Below are positions 7,228 through 14,087 of a DNA stretch of 23,034 nt, in pieces; the stretch's first letter is position 1, and every line of letters begins with the position of its first letter. Location of the stretch: IMG/VR virus record IMGVR_UViG_3300001768_000023, positions 1 to 23,034 of that record. The stretch is one strand, 5' to 3'. Both the position numbers and the translations under genes were made by a program. The DNA comes from a virus. Under the pieces are notes generated by a model, which had not been told where the DNA came from, searched no databases, and saw only the letters and a list, made by a program, of their open reading frames with translations.

Positions 7228-8400
7228 TCAGGCGTTGATGCGGCTGGCAAAGTCCGCCAGGTAGCGGTCAGTGATGCGCTGGCGCAGCGTGAGGTTTTCC
7301 AGCGGCGGTACCGGCGTGTAGTCGTAGTCGATCAGCAGCTGGCCATCTTTGAGGGTGGCGGCGCTGTTGGCGGCTTCGTCGTACCAGGCGCTGGCGTCGA
7401 TGATGTAGCCACCGGACTTGAGCTCGCGGAACTTGGCGTTGATGCCCTCCAGAATGTCGCGCACCAGGCTGGGGTGCATGGGCTTGTCGACCGCCCACAT
7501 GTGCGCCTCGGCGATGGTGTCGGCCAGTACCTGGGCGGTGCGGGTGCTGGACTCGAAAGCAAACAGCGGGTCATCACTGCAGGTACGCGAGCCCCAGAAG
7601 CGGAAGCCGTCAGCGCGCACCAGGGTGGTGATGTCGTTCTCGTTGAGGTAGCCGGCATCGGTGGCGGGGTTTTGCAGATCCCAATACACGTCGTGGCTGA
7701 TGCCGGTGACGCCGTTAACACCGACGTTGGACAGGGTTTTGTGCCAGCCGGTTTGCTGGTCGATTTTGGCGCGCAATCCGAGGGCGCGAGCTACTGCGGA
7801 GGCCTCGGTTGTGGTGCTGGTCGTGGTATCCCAGTTCAGGAAGTCTGGCCAGATGAGCATGAGCTCGCGCGCGCTGAAATTCTCGCGGTAGGCAAGGGCT
7901 TCTTCCCTGGTGGCGCAGTCCCAGCAGCTGGCATAGGCCATGGCTCGCAGCTGCTGCGCGATGCTGACCAGCTCGGTGGCTACCGGCAACGTATCCAGCC
8001 CCGGGACGCCGATGATGCGCGGAGTGACACCCAGCTGTGCCTTGGCTGCCAGCAGCGCCTTGAGGCCGGTGAACTGGCCGCCAGCGGTAACGGTGCCGAC
8101 GATATTGCTGGTGGTCTCGGCCTCGTCTGCACCCTGTGCTGCGCGCACGACGACGGTCAAGGGGCTTGCGTTGTCTGCAATCGCGTCCAGGCTCTTAGCC
8201 AGCGTTCCGGTGTCACCAGCTTGGCCCACGGCGGTGAGTACATCGGTCAGCAATACCGGTTTGTTCAGAGGAAATACGGCCTCGTCTGCATCTTCTGCAG
8301 TGCAAACCATGCCGACAACGGCTGTGCTGATGGTGCGAATGGGGCGAACGCCCTCGTTAATCTCGACGACGCGCACGCCGTGATGATAAGCGGCTGGCAT
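7228..8400 (-). CDS. FI: Contractile tail sheath protein FI (P2 gpFI)
   Basis: This 390-residue protein is close to P2 FI in size. It opens HHGVRVVEINEGVRPIRTISTAVVGMV, the sheath family N-terminus, and contains VFPLNKPVLLTDV, the repeat-like SREELMLIWPDFLNWDT region and the C-terminal NDITTLVRADGFRFWGSRTCSDDP typical of P2-type sheaths. It stacks around the tube and contracts during injection. It starts a transcription unit: a 158-base gap upstream holds the candidate late-activator site, and GCAGGAGCC before the ATG is a good ribosome binding site. Confidence 0.97.
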   Translation of the reverse strand: MPAAYHHGVRVVEINEGVRPIRTISTAVVGMVCTAEDADEAVFPLNKPVLLTDVLTAVGQAGDTGTLAKSLDAIADNASPLTVVVRAAQGADEAETTSNIVGTVTAGGQFTGLKALLAAKAQLGVTPRIIGVPGLDTLPVATELVSIAQQLRAMAYASCWDCATREEALAYRENFSARELMLIWPDFLNWDTTTSTTTEASAVARALGLRAKIDQQTGWHKTLSNVGVNGVTGISHDVYWDLQNPATDAGYLNENDITTLVRADGFRFWGSRTCSDDPLFAFESSTRTAQVLADTIAEAHMWAVDKPMHPSLVRDILEGINAKFRELKSGGYIIDASAWYDEAANSAATLKDGQLLIDYDYTPVPPLENLTLRQRITDRYLADFASRINA

Positions 8401-8477
8401 GGGTGGCTCCTGCAGTACGTTGACCTGTGAGCCTTGAGGGTGACGCGCGGGCGAGGGGTGAGCCAGTTGGCAGCGGT

Positions 8478-8495
8478 GGTGCGGGGGGCGTTACA
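8478..8495 (-). promoter_or_regulatory. Candidate Ogr/Delta-type activator site for the FI-D tail operon
   Basis: On the minus strand this reads TGT, twelve bases (AACGCCCCCCGC), then ACC, one base off the P2 consensus TGT-N12-ACA. A very similar sequence stands before O, and the GC core recurs before V. The centre is about 86 bases upstream of the FI start codon. P2 late activators bind near -55, which would place transcription about 30 bases before FI. No convincing -10 box is visible, but CCCTCAA (8434-8440) recurs at a similar distance in the O region. Confidence 0.5.
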
Positions 8496-8541
8496 CGGCG
8501 GGCGAAGAACCCCGCCGAAACGGGGGCGCTTACTTCGACCT

Positions 8542-8566
8542 AAGCCTGGCTGATGCTATCAGGCTT
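8542..8566 (-). terminator. Imperfect hairpin at the end of the fibre operon
   Basis: AAGCCTG (8542-8548) and CAGGCTT (8560-8566) can form a 7-bp stem overlapping the stop codon of the last fibre-module gene. An alternative inner stem CTGAT/ATCAG competes with it. There is no T-run after it on the minus strand, so it would be a weak or factor-dependent terminator. It sits at the boundary between the V-to-fibre operon and the FI operon. Confidence 0.3.
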
Positions 8567-8795
8567 TGATGATGTAGGGCAGTGATTCGCCGCTGCGATC
8601 TGGCAGCAGCGGATCTGCACCGGATACGCCAAAGGGGTTGCCCTCTGCGATCAGCATATCGCGCAGGTTGTCGGCGGTGCCTGCGGCCAGTGCTGAGCCG
8701 TCGCACAGCAGCCAGCCGGGTGGCGGTGTGGCGCTGACGGCATAGACCACTTCAACGCCCGGCAGGTGCTCCCACATTTCCAGAACTTGGCTCAT
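8559..8795 (-). CDS. Free-standing mini tail-collar domain protein
   Basis: This 78-residue protein consists almost wholly of a short version of the phage tail-collar domain: ATPPPGWLLCDGSAL, then GNPFGVSGADPLLPDRSG, ending YIIKA. The fibre H carries the same motif as ATPPAGWLKANGALI. It overlaps the preceding gene by four bases (ATGA) and closes the fibre operon, where P2 carries the fibre assembly gene G. It may be an extra fibre tip, a small adhesin or a chaperone-like partner of H. Recognition of the collar motif is secure; the function is inference. Confidence 0.75.
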   Translation of the reverse strand: MSQVLEMWEHLPGVEVVYAVSATPPPGWLLCDGSALAAGTADNLRDMLIAEGNPFGVSGADPLLPDRSGESLPYIIKA

Positions 8796-9079
8796 TGCTG
8801 TTGCTCCTCGATCAGGGCTTGCACGTCTGGGTTATCCGCCAGGAAGGCGGCCAGCTTGGCGGCGGGGCTGGGTTGCTCGGTTTGTTGCGGGCGGTTGACC
8901 AGCGCCCAGGCGGCGCCCGTCCAGCGGGGCCACTTGTCTTCTGGCCAGTCATCCGGCGGCGGGGTTTCTACCGCGCCGGCGGGCAGCAGGTAGACGCCGG
9001 GTTCCAGCGGGGATTCGTCGGCCTCGACAGGCCCCAGCAGCAGGCCGGCGCGGTTGGTTTGGTAGACGGTTTTGGTCAT
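8792..9079 (-). CDS. Small tail fibre assembly-type protein
   Basis: The 95-residue product starts MTKTVYQTNRAGLLLGPVEADESPLEPGVYLLPAGAVETPPP, the pattern of small proteins encoded after tail fibres and annotated as tail fibre assembly proteins or tail assembly chaperones. WPRWTGAAWALV follows. The C-terminus is helical (PAAKLAAFLADNPDVQALIEE). The frame is open upstream to 9250, but the ATG at 9079 follows GAGG at the correct distance and the upstream residues have no likeness to a protein family. It lies directly after H, the position of P2 G, which helps fold or attach fibres. It is much shorter than P2 gpG. Confidence 0.75.
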   Translation of the reverse strand: MTKTVYQTNRAGLLLGPVEADESPLEPGVYLLPAGAVETPPPDDWPEDKWPRWTGAAWALVNRPQQTEQPSPAAKLAAFLADNPDVQALIEEQQQ

Positions 9080-9086
9080 GGCAGCC

Positions 9087-10463
9087 TCAGAACTTGATGC
9101 AGGCGAGTAGCGCGACGTTGCGGGGGCGGGTTTCGTTGCCGCCGGTGGCATCGGTTGACGAATGGTCTTGGCGCGGCCCGACGTAGTCCTGTCGATCCTG
9201 CACCGGGTGCAACGCTGAGCGCAGGTACTTGGCCGCCTCTGCGGTGCCACCCACGCGGGGCGGTGAGACGTAGAAGTCGGTGGCGTGCCAGTGGCTTTTC
9301 AGGGCGTCAGCCTGCGTTGTGCCAAACACCCGGCCAATGTCCACGCCGCGCCCGTCGTCATGCCCCCGAACAAACTCGCCGCGCAGATCCGGCAACTTGA
9401 AGGTGTTAAAGCCGTCGCCGGCGCCAAACGATTCGCCCAGGGCGGCGAACAGGCGTGCATAAGCGGTACGGCTGATCAGTGCGCCGTTGGCCTTGAGCCA
9501 GCCGGCTGGGGGTGTGGCCATTGCGAAGTACGCAATCTGGCCCGCTGGGGCAAGCAGATCGGATTCCTCTTTGCTGTAGACGCCCAAGTTAGCGCGGCCT
9601 GCAGGCTTGTCGGGCACGTCGCCCAGGTTGCGGTCGCGCTCCAGCGGGGGCGAGGCCATGTTGCTGGGCTCATTCTGCGCCATCAGCACCTTGGCGCCGG
9701 CGGGCCAGCTCTTGCCGAGAATGATTGATGCGTCCTCGTCTGCGGGGTTCTTCTCCCACTCGGTCGCCAGCGCGCCCTGGTTGATGCGGACGCCTTCAAT
9801 GTAAACAGCAAGGCCGCGCGTGGTGCAGACGGCAAGGTCGATTTGCGTTTGGCCTGCTGCGAGGGTATGGCGTTCTTCGATCATATCGACGGTGACGTTG
9901 GCGGCGTCGGGATCCTCCCAGTCAACATCGCCGTCGGCGTTGCTCTGTTTGGTGAGCACCTGGCCCGTGTTGCCGCCGGGCAGCAGCTGGGCGCTGGTGA
10001 AGTTGTTCATGATCCAGGTGCGGGTGGCAACGATGGCAGAGGGGTCAATCTGGAACGTGATGTCGTCCGCGTTGGTGACCAGAAACTCCATGCGCACCAC
10101 GGTATCGCTGTAGGCGCCGTCGGCCTCGGCCGGTTTTTGCGCGTCTGGCAGGTTAGCCACGGCAAACAGGGTGCCGTTGCTGTCGAAAACGCCCGCTTCA
10201 CGCATCACAAAGCCGCCAATAGATACGGGAATGACGAGTTCTACCGTCCAGCGGTTGGGCTCGCCCGGGTGCTGAGTGGCGCTGTTGATGGTTGCGCGGT
10301 AACGCTCGCGCACCAGGCCGGTGGTGAGGTCTTCCGGTGCAACGGGGTTGCCGTTGCCATCACCCACGGCCATTTCTACCAGGTTGATGGGCGAGCCGCT
10401 GGCTTGCGCTGCGGCCATCATGGCCAGGCCGGCGGGGGTGTGGACTGTGCGGTATGGGTTCAT
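9087..10463 (-). CDS. H: Tail fibre protein H with N-terminal attachment and C-terminal collar domain
   Basis: This 458-residue protein begins NPYRTVHTPAGLAMMAAAQASGSPINLVEMAVGDGNG, the N-terminal phage tail-collar fibre domain (DUF3751 type) that anchors P2-like fibres to the baseplate. Residues up to about 155 complete this domain. A linker and a beta-rich shaft follow. A tail-collar domain starts with PAGWLKANGALI and FNTFKLPDLRGEFVRG. The end, GGNETRPRNVALLACIKF, is the classic collar-fibre C-terminus, with His-rich residues nearby. It determines host-surface recognition. It is shorter than P2 gpH. The two genes upstream of it are not part of the P2 I-H order. Confidence 0.92.
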   Translation of the reverse strand: MNPYRTVHTPAGLAMMAAAQASGSPINLVEMAVGDGNGNPVAPEDLTTGLVRERYRATINSATQHPGEPNRWTVELVIPVSIGGFVMREAGVFDSNGTLFAVANLPDAQKPAEADGAYSDTVVRMEFLVTNADDITFQIDPSAIVATRTWIMNNFTSAQLLPGGNTGQVLTKQSNADGDVDWEDPDAANVTVDMIEERHTLAAGQTQIDLAVCTTRGLAVYIEGVRINQGALATEWEKNPADEDASIILGKSWPAGAKVLMAQNEPSNMASPPLERDRNLGDVPDKPAGRANLGVYSKEESDLLAPAGQIAYFAMATPPAGWLKANGALISRTAYARLFAALGESFGAGDGFNTFKLPDLRGEFVRGHDDGRGVDIGRVFGTTQADALKSHWHATDFYVSPPRVGGTAEAAKYLRSALHPVQDRQDYVGPRQDHSSTDATGGNETRPRNVALLACIKF

Positions 10464-10472
10464 GAGGTTACC
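10461..10472. repeat. Direct repeat copy 1 flanking the two-gene fibre insert
   Basis: Plus-strand catgaggttacc matches catgtggttacc at 11551-11562 in 11 of 12 bases, in the same orientation. This copy contains the H start codon. The pair brackets exactly the two genes absent from the P2 I-H order. Confidence 0.6.
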
Positions 10473-11035
10473 TACGGCTTGCGAATACGACGGCAGGGAA
10501 TGACGCGCGTTGACGCTGTTTTATCTGCGGAGCTGTATGTGCCTGGATCATCACTGCCAGGTGGGTAGTCAGCGATCAGGAACCAGCGCCGGTACTTTGT
10601 GACCAGCTGCTGCAGCGATGTGGAGACGTACGTCGTCATGTTGTATGCGGGTAGCAGGCCGCGATTTAGCCATACAAGCTGCACCTCTAATGGGGACGGC
10701 AGATACCAGTCATCGTGCCCCTCCCGCGAGTAGTTCACGCAAAACTCAGCGGCGGGATAGGCGGCAATGCCATCAGCGATGATTGCAGCGGTATTGCTTG
10801 CGCCATTGCGGTCGCTATCTGCGCCTGGGGTAGCCGTTGCGCTGGTCTTGTATGGCAAGCTGACAGCGGGTGTTGGCGGGGCAAAAATGATGGCGTACAC
10901 CCCGGCGTCGGGGCCATCCACCAGGGTTAGATCGCCGACGTAATACCCACCCCCGAACGCTTCCCCTATGGTCTCTGGCAGTTCTATAGCAGGTGCCAGT
11001 GGCGGTGCTGACGCCGCAATAGTGCCTCTGATCAT
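10472..11035 (-). CDS. DUF1566-like (Lcl C-terminal) tail-associated protein, possible receptor binder
   Basis: The 187-residue product has an N-terminal IGEAFGGGYYVGDLTL...GVYAIIFAPP, then NTAAIIADG...PAAEFCVNY, then HDDWYLPSPLEVQLVWLN, ending ASTRVIPCRRI. The DWYLPS block and the closing arginine-rich R-V-x-x-x-R-R pattern are hallmarks of DUF1566/Lcl-type domains found in secreted and phage tail proteins. The ATG at 11035 overlaps the previous stop codon by four bases; a longer frame to 11218 runs through the upstream gene and is not credible. Family members are often thought to mediate surface binding, which fits the fibre module. Exact function is unknown. Confidence 0.75.
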   Translation of the reverse strand: MIRGTIAASAPPLAPAIELPETIGEAFGGGYYVGDLTLVDGPDAGVYAIIFAPPTPAVSLPYKTSATATPGADSDRNGASNTAAIIADGIAAYPAAEFCVNYSREGHDDWYLPSPLEVQLVWLNRGLLPAYNMTTYVSTSLQQLVTKYRRWFLIADYPPGSDDPGTYSSADKTASTRVIPCRRIRKP

Positions 11036-11553
11036 TCCGCTGCCTCCAGCGAACCAAACAGCGTCCACAGGTCTGCGCCCAGGCGCTTGAGGGTAACGGG
11101 TGCGCCTTTTTTGCGGGTGGTCAACGTCTCTTCGGTGATGATGGTGACGGCGCTGGCGTCGATGGTGACCTGGCCGTCGCCGATCTGCTGAATGTAGATC
11201 TCGGTGTTGGCTGGCCATTCAACGGTCGCCTGGGCTGGCAGCGTCAGGGTGATGGCGGTGGCGCTGTCTACTGCCAGATACTGGCTGGCGTCGGCCAGTA
11301 CCAGCGCGCGGCTGGCGTTGACAATTTGCACGGGCACCGGTGCCGGTTTGGACTCCAGCGCGGTGAGCCGCTGCAGAATATCGGCTGTGTCGAACTCTTC
11401 GCCTACGCTGGCCCGCAGCTCGGCCATCAGTTTTGCAAAGCTGGCAACGGGGCCGCCTTCGGTATCGGCGGTGGTGTTCTCGTCGCCGTGGATGATCTGG
11501 TGCGCCAGGGCGACGTCTGCCTCAAATTGTTCAACGCTGTTGTACAGGCTCAT
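11032..11553 (-). CDS. Fibre-module protein with helical N-terminus and beta-rich tip
   Basis: I do not recognise a named family for this 173-residue protein. Residues 1-75 look helical (VEQFEADVALAHQIIHGDE, then SFAKLMAELRASVGE and LQRLTALES). After a Pro-rich hinge, residues 85-170 are beta-rich with regularly spaced Thr/Val/Ile (SATAITLTLPAQATVEWPAN, YIQQIGDGQVTIDASAVTII, TLKRLGADLWTLFG). This layout resembles small fibre tip domains that follow a trimeric coiled coil. The gene follows I by a 4-base gap, overlaps the DUF1566-like gene by four bases, and is bracketed with it by a direct repeat. A role as shaft or adaptor for the next protein is inference. Confidence 0.7.
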   Translation of the reverse strand: MSLYNSVEQFEADVALAHQIIHGDENTTADTEGGPVASFAKLMAELRASVGEEFDTADILQRLTALESKPAPVPVQIVNASRALVLADASQYLAVDSATAITLTLPAQATVEWPANTEIYIQQIGDGQVTIDASAVTIITEETLTTRKKGAPVTLKRLGADLWTLFGSLEAAE

Positions 11554-11562
11554 GTGGTTACC
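11551..11562. repeat. Direct repeat copy 2 flanking the two-gene fibre insert
   Basis: Plus-strand catgtggttacc, matching copy 1 with one mismatch. It contains the stop codon of I and the start codon of the first inserted gene. Recombination between the copies would restore a clean I-H junction. Confidence 0.6.
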
Positions 11563-12211
11563 AGTAGCCCGGTGCGGGCAGTGTTGTGTGAACGAGGGTG
11601 TGCAGCCGGTCGGCAGCGTTCTGCGTTTGCGTTTGGCCGTTGGCTTGCGCCTCCATCAGCAGAGCCAGACTACTCACGGCGTAAGTGACGCCGATGTCGT
11701 GCCCGCTGACGCTGACGGCAGCGCTGCGCAGCGTGGCCACTGTGGTGGCACTGAGCTGGGCCAGGGTCATGTGGCTGCGCAGGTTTTTGGATTGCTCCAG
11801 CACGGCAATGACGCGGTGCAGGTTCTCCAGGGTGACCGGGTACTGGCTGGCGTTGATCAGCAAGTGGAACGTGCCCGGTTCGCCTTGCGGGATCTGCGCG
11901 AACCACTCTTGCACGCGCACGTTAATGCCGATGCCGGCCAGCCCTGCGCGCACGGCACCAATGGTGCCTTTGTGCCGGTGCACGGCAATGGCGGCGGCAA
12001 TAGCGCCGCGCCGCTGGTCTTCTGCCCAGTTAGTGTCCCACTCGTCTACTGAATACTCCCAGGCCAGCCATGGCAGCAGCGCCTCGGGGGCGGTGTCTGC
12101 GTCGTGCAGGGTGCGATGCGGCACTGGCAGCGCGGTCAGCCGCGCAGCACTGGCTGCAAGCGCACGCTCGGCGGTGCTGGCGTTGGGCGGCAGCAGGGAG
12201 GCATCAGACAT
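11558..12211 (-). CDS. I: Baseplate wedge / tail protein I (P2 gpI)
   Basis: The 217-residue protein matches the P2 gpI family: SLLPPNASTAERALAASAARL at the start, then LPWLAWEYSVDEWDTNWAEDQRRGAIAAAIAVHRHKGTIGAVRAGLAGIG, the defining block, and later GTFHLLINAS and TLENLHRVIAVLEQSKNLRSH. gpI joins gpJ in the baseplate wedge and helps hold the fibres. The ATG at 12211 lies within the end of J (8-base overlap). The longer frame to 12316 is shadow coding from J. The protein is somewhat longer than P2 gpI, with an Ala/Thr-rich C-terminus. Confidence 0.93.
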   Translation of the reverse strand: MSDASLLPPNASTAERALAASAARLTALPVPHRTLHDADTAPEALLPWLAWEYSVDEWDTNWAEDQRRGAIAAAIAVHRHKGTIGAVRAGLAGIGINVRVQEWFAQIPQGEPGTFHLLINASQYPVTLENLHRVIAVLEQSKNLRSHMTLAQLSATTVATLRSAAVSVSGHDIGVTYAVSSLALLMEAQANGQTQTQNAADRLHTLVHTTLPAPGYW

Positions 12212-13124
12212 CGGGCACCTCGGCCAGGGTGATGTTGATGGCTGTGCAATAGGCGGCCTCGGCATCGCTGATTGCCAGCAGCCTGCCCTCGGCATCAGCT
12301 GCTGGGGTGGCGCCAATCAGGCGCACGCGCTGAGCGCCAGGCTTGTGCAGTGCGGCCAGCACGCCGGACAGGGTCACGTCGTAGCCCAGGCGGTGAACGC
12401 TATCCACATAGGTTTGCAGGGCAGCATGCGCAGCAGCCACAACCAGGCCGGCGTCTGGGCCTGGGTAGGGCGTGAGTTCAGCCTCGATCTGGTATTCAAC
12501 GATGGACGCCGACAACACGGTGACCAGATCCGTCATGGGGCGCACTTGCTCGGCGTTAAGTGCGGCCAGCACGTCGGCCAATAGAAACTCATCAGCGGCG
12601 CCATCAGCGGTGCGGGACAGCACATAGACGGTGACCTGCGTAGGTGCGGGGCTGGTGGCTGAGGCGTCGCGCACCTGCCCGCTGGCTGACAGCGCGTGAT
12701 AGATGTAACTGCCGGTTGAGCCTGCCGTTGTGAACGCCTCAAAGCTGAGCTGGATACGCCGGCGGAAATCGTCGTCTGGCTCATAGGTGGCGGGCACCGG
12801 CGGGATTGCGGCGGCGTCACCAGGATCAACAACCAGGCGCTCGACATCGTAGCGGGCGCCGATGTGGTCCAGATCGGCATCGTCGGCAAAGGCCAGCATG
12901 GTGGCAAGCGCGGATTCGTTAATGCGTTGGCGCAGGTGCAGCTCACGATAGGCCAGTACCTCGGCGATTTTATAGGCCGGGTCGGACTCGACCAGCGCGT
13001 CGAACTCTGGATACACCCCCTGCAGATCCGCCAGCACGTTAGCCAGTATGGTTTCAAAGTCCAGCTGCTCGATGACATCGGGCGGCGGCAGCTGCGATAG
13101 ATCAACCCCTGTAAACGCGCTCAT
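12204..13124 (-). CDS. J: Baseplate assembly protein J (P2 gpJ)
   Basis: This 306-residue protein is close to P2 gpJ in size. It starts SAFTGVDLSQLPPPDVIEQLDFETILANVLADLQGVYPEFDALVESDPAYKIAEVLAYRELHLRQRINE, a very conserved gpJ opening, and contains FRRRIQLSFEAFTTAGSTGSYIYHALSASGQVRDASA, the second family hallmark. It forms the baseplate wedge with W and I. The ATG at 13124 overlaps the stop of W by four bases. An upstream open extension to 13547 is rich in His and Arg and only mirrors W in another frame. Confidence 0.96.
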   Translation of the reverse strand: MSAFTGVDLSQLPPPDVIEQLDFETILANVLADLQGVYPEFDALVESDPAYKIAEVLAYRELHLRQRINESALATMLAFADDADLDHIGARYDVERLVVDPGDAAAIPPVPATYEPDDDFRRRIQLSFEAFTTAGSTGSYIYHALSASGQVRDASATSPAPTQVTVYVLSRTADGAADEFLLADVLAALNAEQVRPMTDLVTVLSASIVEYQIEAELTPYPGPDAGLVVAAAHAALQTYVDSVHRLGYDVTLSGVLAALHKPGAQRVRLIGATPAADAEGRLLAISDAEAAYCTAINITLAEVPDV

Positions 13125-13465
13125 GCGGCCCCCAGTTGCAGCGGCACCTGCAGGCTGACTGCGTTGCCGGTTTCGGTGTTCTCGCCTTCCAGGTCCAGCA
13201 CGGCGGCGCCGGCGTCGGTGTGGGTGATAGCCACCCGGCTGAGGCGCACACGCGGCTCCCAGCGCATCAGCGCGCTGGTGATGGCGCTGTACAGGCGCAC
13301 GGTGGTGGCATTGTTCTGGGGCGCGTCGATCAGCGAGGGCACCAGGCTGCCGTAGTCGCGGCGCATGACGCGGGTGCCGATGGGGGTGGTGATGATGTCG
13401 GCGATGGACTGGCGTAGGTGCTCCAGACCACTGATGGGTTTGCCGGTGGTGCTCATGCCGTTCAT
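13121..13465 (-). CDS. W: Baseplate protein W (GPW/gp25 family)
   Basis: The 114-residue product is close to P2 gpW in size and matches the gp25-like family: LEHLRQSIADIITTPIGTRVMRRDYGSLVPSLID, the defining signature, then YSAITSALMRWEPRVRLSRV. gp25-like proteins form the inner baseplate wedge and trigger sheath assembly. The first ATG (13465) overlaps the V stop codon; a second ATG three codons later is also possible. Both overlaps point to coupled translation in the V-W-J-I operon. Confidence 0.95.
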   Translation of the reverse strand: MNGMSTTGKPISGLEHLRQSIADIITTPIGTRVMRRDYGSLVPSLIDAPQNNATTVRLYSAITSALMRWEPRVRLSRVAITHTDAGAAVLDLEGENTETGNAVSLQVPLQLGAA

Positions 13466-14016
13466 TGCGGGCCGCCTGTTGGGCCAGGCGCTGAGCTGCC
13501 GCCGGTGATGGGGTGTTTATGTGTGTTGCCGATATTGACGCCGCCATGGGCGACCTGCAGGCCGTTGAAGAAGATGCCCGACTCGTTGATGACGATGGAG
13601 CTGCCGTTGCTGACCAGGCTGATGGCGGTGCGGTCTGCGCTGATCTCGGTAGGGCCGTTCACAAAGCGCATGCGGTGGGCGCCTTCGTCGTAGCCAAACC
13701 ATGCACCGTCGCTGAAATGGCTACTGTGCAGGGCCGGGTTGCTGTGCGGTGCGGGGAACTGATCAGCGTTGATGCCGACAAGTACCAGGCCTGCGGCCAT
13801 TTCACCGCTGGGGCTGAGTACCAGGCATTGTTCGCCGGTGGTTGGGTGTTCGACATCGCGGCGGGATCCGGCGCGGTGCACAAAGTACGGCAGCCAGTCG
13901 GTCAGCAGCTCGCCGGATTTGACGCGGCAGCGGGCCTGCGATGCGTCCACGGCGTAGATGGTGCCAGGGCGCAGCAGGTTGTCGAGACGGCGGTGCAGTT
14001 CGGCGATGGGGTTCAT
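13462..14016 (-). CDS. V: Baseplate spike protein V (P2 gpV)
   Basis: The 184-residue protein matches the gpV/gp45 spike family. The N-terminal OB-fold part reads NPIAELHRRLDNLLRPGTIYAVDASQARCRVKSGELLTDWLPYFVHRAG, close to P2 gpV. VEHPTTGEQCLVLSPSGE and an Ile/Ser-rich beta-helix stretch (SLVSNGSSIVINESGIFFNG) follow. Near the C-terminus NTHKHP gives a His-x-His pair like the one that binds an iron ion at the P2 spike tip. It punctures the outer membrane. The ATG at 14016 has only a weak ribosome binding site and lies close to a candidate activator site. An in-frame extension to 14052 has no family support. Confidence 0.94.
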   Translation of the reverse strand: MNPIAELHRRLDNLLRPGTIYAVDASQARCRVKSGELLTDWLPYFVHRAGSRRDVEHPTTGEQCLVLSPSGEMAAGLVLVGINADQFPAPHSNPALHSSHFSDGAWFGYDEGAHRMRFVNGPTEISADRTAISLVSNGSSIVINESGIFFNGLQVAHGGVNIGNTHKHPITGGSSAPGPTGGPQ

Positions 14017-14064
14017 GCGGGCCAGAATTGCCCACCCGCGCGCGCGGCGCACGGGTCTGGTGTC

Positions 14065-14082
14065 TGAGCGGGGGGCGCGTGA
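14065..14082 (-). promoter_or_regulatory. Candidate late-activator site upstream of V
   Basis: The 71-base gap between S and V holds, on the minus strand, the same CGCCCCCCGC core found before FI, flanked by TCA on both sides rather than TGT and ACC. Its centre is about 57 bases from the V start codon, closer than at FI or O. P2 has a late promoter at this position. The match is weaker than the other two. Confidence 0.35.
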
Positions 14083-14087
14083 CGGGG

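Noticed and set aside
8496-8558. GC stems such as GGCGGG/CCCGCC and CCCCG/CGGGG upstream of FI considered as a terminator
   Set aside because: The stems are mutually exclusive, short and lack a T-run. They may only reflect local GC richness around the candidate activator site.
11036-11218. His/Arg-rich extension of the DUF1566-like gene
   Set aside because: It runs antiparallel in frame choice to the end of the 173-residue gene; the ATG at 11035 has the usual ATGA overlap and starts the recognisable domain.
13125-13547. His/Arg-rich N-terminal extension of J (histidine runs), a tempting metal-binding domain
   Set aside because: It overlaps W in another frame. J proteins start at the MSAFTG-type position, which has an ATGA overlap with W, so the extension is shadow coding.
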